Positions 63,270-64,000 of a stretch of 64,000 bases of DNA are shown one piece after another. The notes below the pieces were generated by a model. It was not told the DNA's origin. It saw nothing but the letters and a program-made list of their open reading frames with translations, and did not search any database. Numbering within the stretch: the stretch's first letter is position 1; each line of letters opens with the position of its first letter. A program made the translations under genes and the position numbers. The stretch comes from Knoellia remsis (GTDB lineage: Bacteria; Actinomycetota; Actinomycetes; Actinomycetales; Dermatophilaceae), in the NCBI RefSeq assembly GCF_003002895.1, contig NZ_PVTI01000008.1, positions 1 through 64,000 on the forward strand. Direction: 5' to 3'.

Positions 63270-64000
63270 TCAGCGGTGCAGGCGCGGGGCGTCGGGGTCG
63301 ACGCCCTCGGGCACGACCTCGTCCTCGCGGCGGACCGAGCCGGTGATGTCGCGGTCGCGGCGGTCGATGCCGGTGATGAGGTGGAACGTCGCACCCGCGA
63401 TCGCGGCACCGATGATCGGTGCGACCCAGAAGAGCCACAGCTGCCCGGGGGCACCCGCACCGTTGAAGAACGCCACCGCGGTCGAGCGGGCCGGGTTGAC
63501 CGACGTGTTCGAGATCGGGATGGAGATGAGGTGGATGAGCGTGAGGCAGAGGCCGATGGCGAGCGGGGCGAAGCCGGTCGGGGCGCTCTCGCGGGTCACG
63601 CCGAGGATGACGTAGACGAAGAACATCGTCAGCAGCACCTCGGCGCACAGCACCGCGACCATGTTGTAGCCGCCGGGGGAGTTCGCGCCGTACCCGTTGG
63701 CGGCCATGTTGCCGGTGGCGTCGAAGACGTCCCGGCCGTGAGCGATGGCCCACAGGGCGCCACCGGCGGCGAGGCCGCCGAGGACCTGGGCGGCGACGTA
63801 GCCCGGGACGTCCTTCCACTCGAAGCGCTTGGCGATGGTCACGCCGATCGTCACCGCAGGGTTGAAGTGACCACCGGAGACGTGCCCCACGGCATACGCC
63901 ATGGTCAGCACGGTCAGGCCGAAGGCGAGCGCGACGCCGAGGAAGCCGATGCCGAGGTGGACCGGGTTGCCGGCGCCGAGGGTCGGGGTCGACATGAAGC
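63270..64000 (-). CDS. aqpZ: Aquaporin (AqpZ/MIP family), N-terminus beyond window
   Basis: A water channel; 241 residues are visible from an internal Met at 63993-63995, but the frame stays open to the window edge and the first membrane helix of the family is missing, so the true start lies outside. Both NPA motifs are seen: [11 protein letters not shown] and [13 protein letters not shown]. The selectivity residues around HVSGGHFNP and the second-loop arginine after NPA fit a water-type pore. The cytoplasmic tail after helix six is charged ([17 protein letters not shown]). Confidence 0.93.
   Translation of the reverse strand, partial: FMSTPTLGAGNPVHLGIGFLGVALAFGLTVLTMAYAVGHVSGGHFNPAVTIGVTIAKRFEWKDVPGYVAAQVLGGLAAGGALWAIAHGRDVFDATGNMAANGYGANSPGGYNMVAVLCAEVLLTMFFVYVILGVTRESAPTGFAPLAIGLCLTLIHLISIPISNTSVNPARSTAVAFFNGAGAPGQLWLFWVAPIIGAAIAGATFHLITGIDRRDRDITGSVRREDEVVPEGVDPDAPRLHR

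Overview
The window is high-GC actinobacterial chromosome (by eye roughly 70% G+C, GTG starts common, heavy use of 4-nt ATGA/GTGA start-stop overlaps). The order sucC-sucD ... perM (DUF6350) ... purN-purH matches the conserved mycobacterial/actinobacterial neighbourhood, and the monomeric NADP-dependent isocitrate dehydrogenase, stand-alone LigD-type polymerase and PspC/histidine-kinase module also fit Actinomycetota. I infer Micrococcales, probably Intrasporangiaceae-like. There are no rRNA or tRNA genes and no CRISPR array that I can see. Genes cover most of the window; the two edge genes (DUF222/HNH-type at the left, aquaporin at the right) are cut by the window.

Layout. 1-1.2 kb: edge DUF222 gene, a small orphan gene and a short degenerate repeat cluster. 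1.2-6.2 kb: snapalysin-like secreted protease, guaA, and an unusual 829-residue fusion of a catalytically degenerate asparagine synthetase to a CofE-like (F420-0:glutamate ligase) domain. 6.3-10 kb: envelope-type genes (YbhN-like membrane protein, PIG-L deacetylase, GT4 glycosyltransferase, NUDIX). 10-14 kb: PspC membrane protein divergent from a PspC-histidine kinase plus LuxR-type regulator. 14.4-18.5 kb: molybdate operon (HTH-Mop regulator, modA, modB, modC, each overlapping the next by 4 nt) followed by a quinone oxidoreductase. 18.5-26.7 kb: exported protein, family-5 uracil-DNA glycosylase plus LigD-type polymerase, PadR module, nagB, a GDT1/TMEM165 transporter behind a yybP-ykoY-type manganese riboswitch, and pcrA. 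26.8-32.9 kb: M23 peptidase, lipase-like hydrolase, sucCD, ECF sigma factor with a membrane partner. 33-40.6 kb: methyltransferase, perM, GntR regulator, GH84 hexosaminidase behind a DasR-type dre operator, purN, ZTP riboswitch, purH. 40.6-44.3 kb: sulfatase with its formylglycine-generating enzyme, then a lower-GC membrane gene that looks acquired. 44.4-49.3 kb: fused acyl-CoA carboxyltransferase, class III CoA-transferase, GntR regulator and MatC-type carrier, a probable malonate or related dicarboxylate locus. 49.3-54 kb: uracil/xanthine permease, a Phd-VapC toxin-antitoxin pair, a ROK regulator divergent from a DUF1479 dioxygenase-like gene. 54-64 kb: palindromic tandem repeat array, folD, CaCA antiporter, subtilase, mdh, galE, GNAT, icd, aquaporin.

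The strongest unexplained signal is a dispersed DNA word, GTATGCC/GGCATAC, often extended to GTATGCCGYCCGC. I count about 65 copies of the 7-mer, about one per kb, in both orientations, in all reading frames (forcing rare codons such as ATA, TAT and GCA), and as inverted pairs in several terminator hairpins. This is the distribution expected of a DNA uptake-type sequence or another genome-wide DNA-level signal. A second strong candidate is the asparagine-synthetase/CofE fusion protein.
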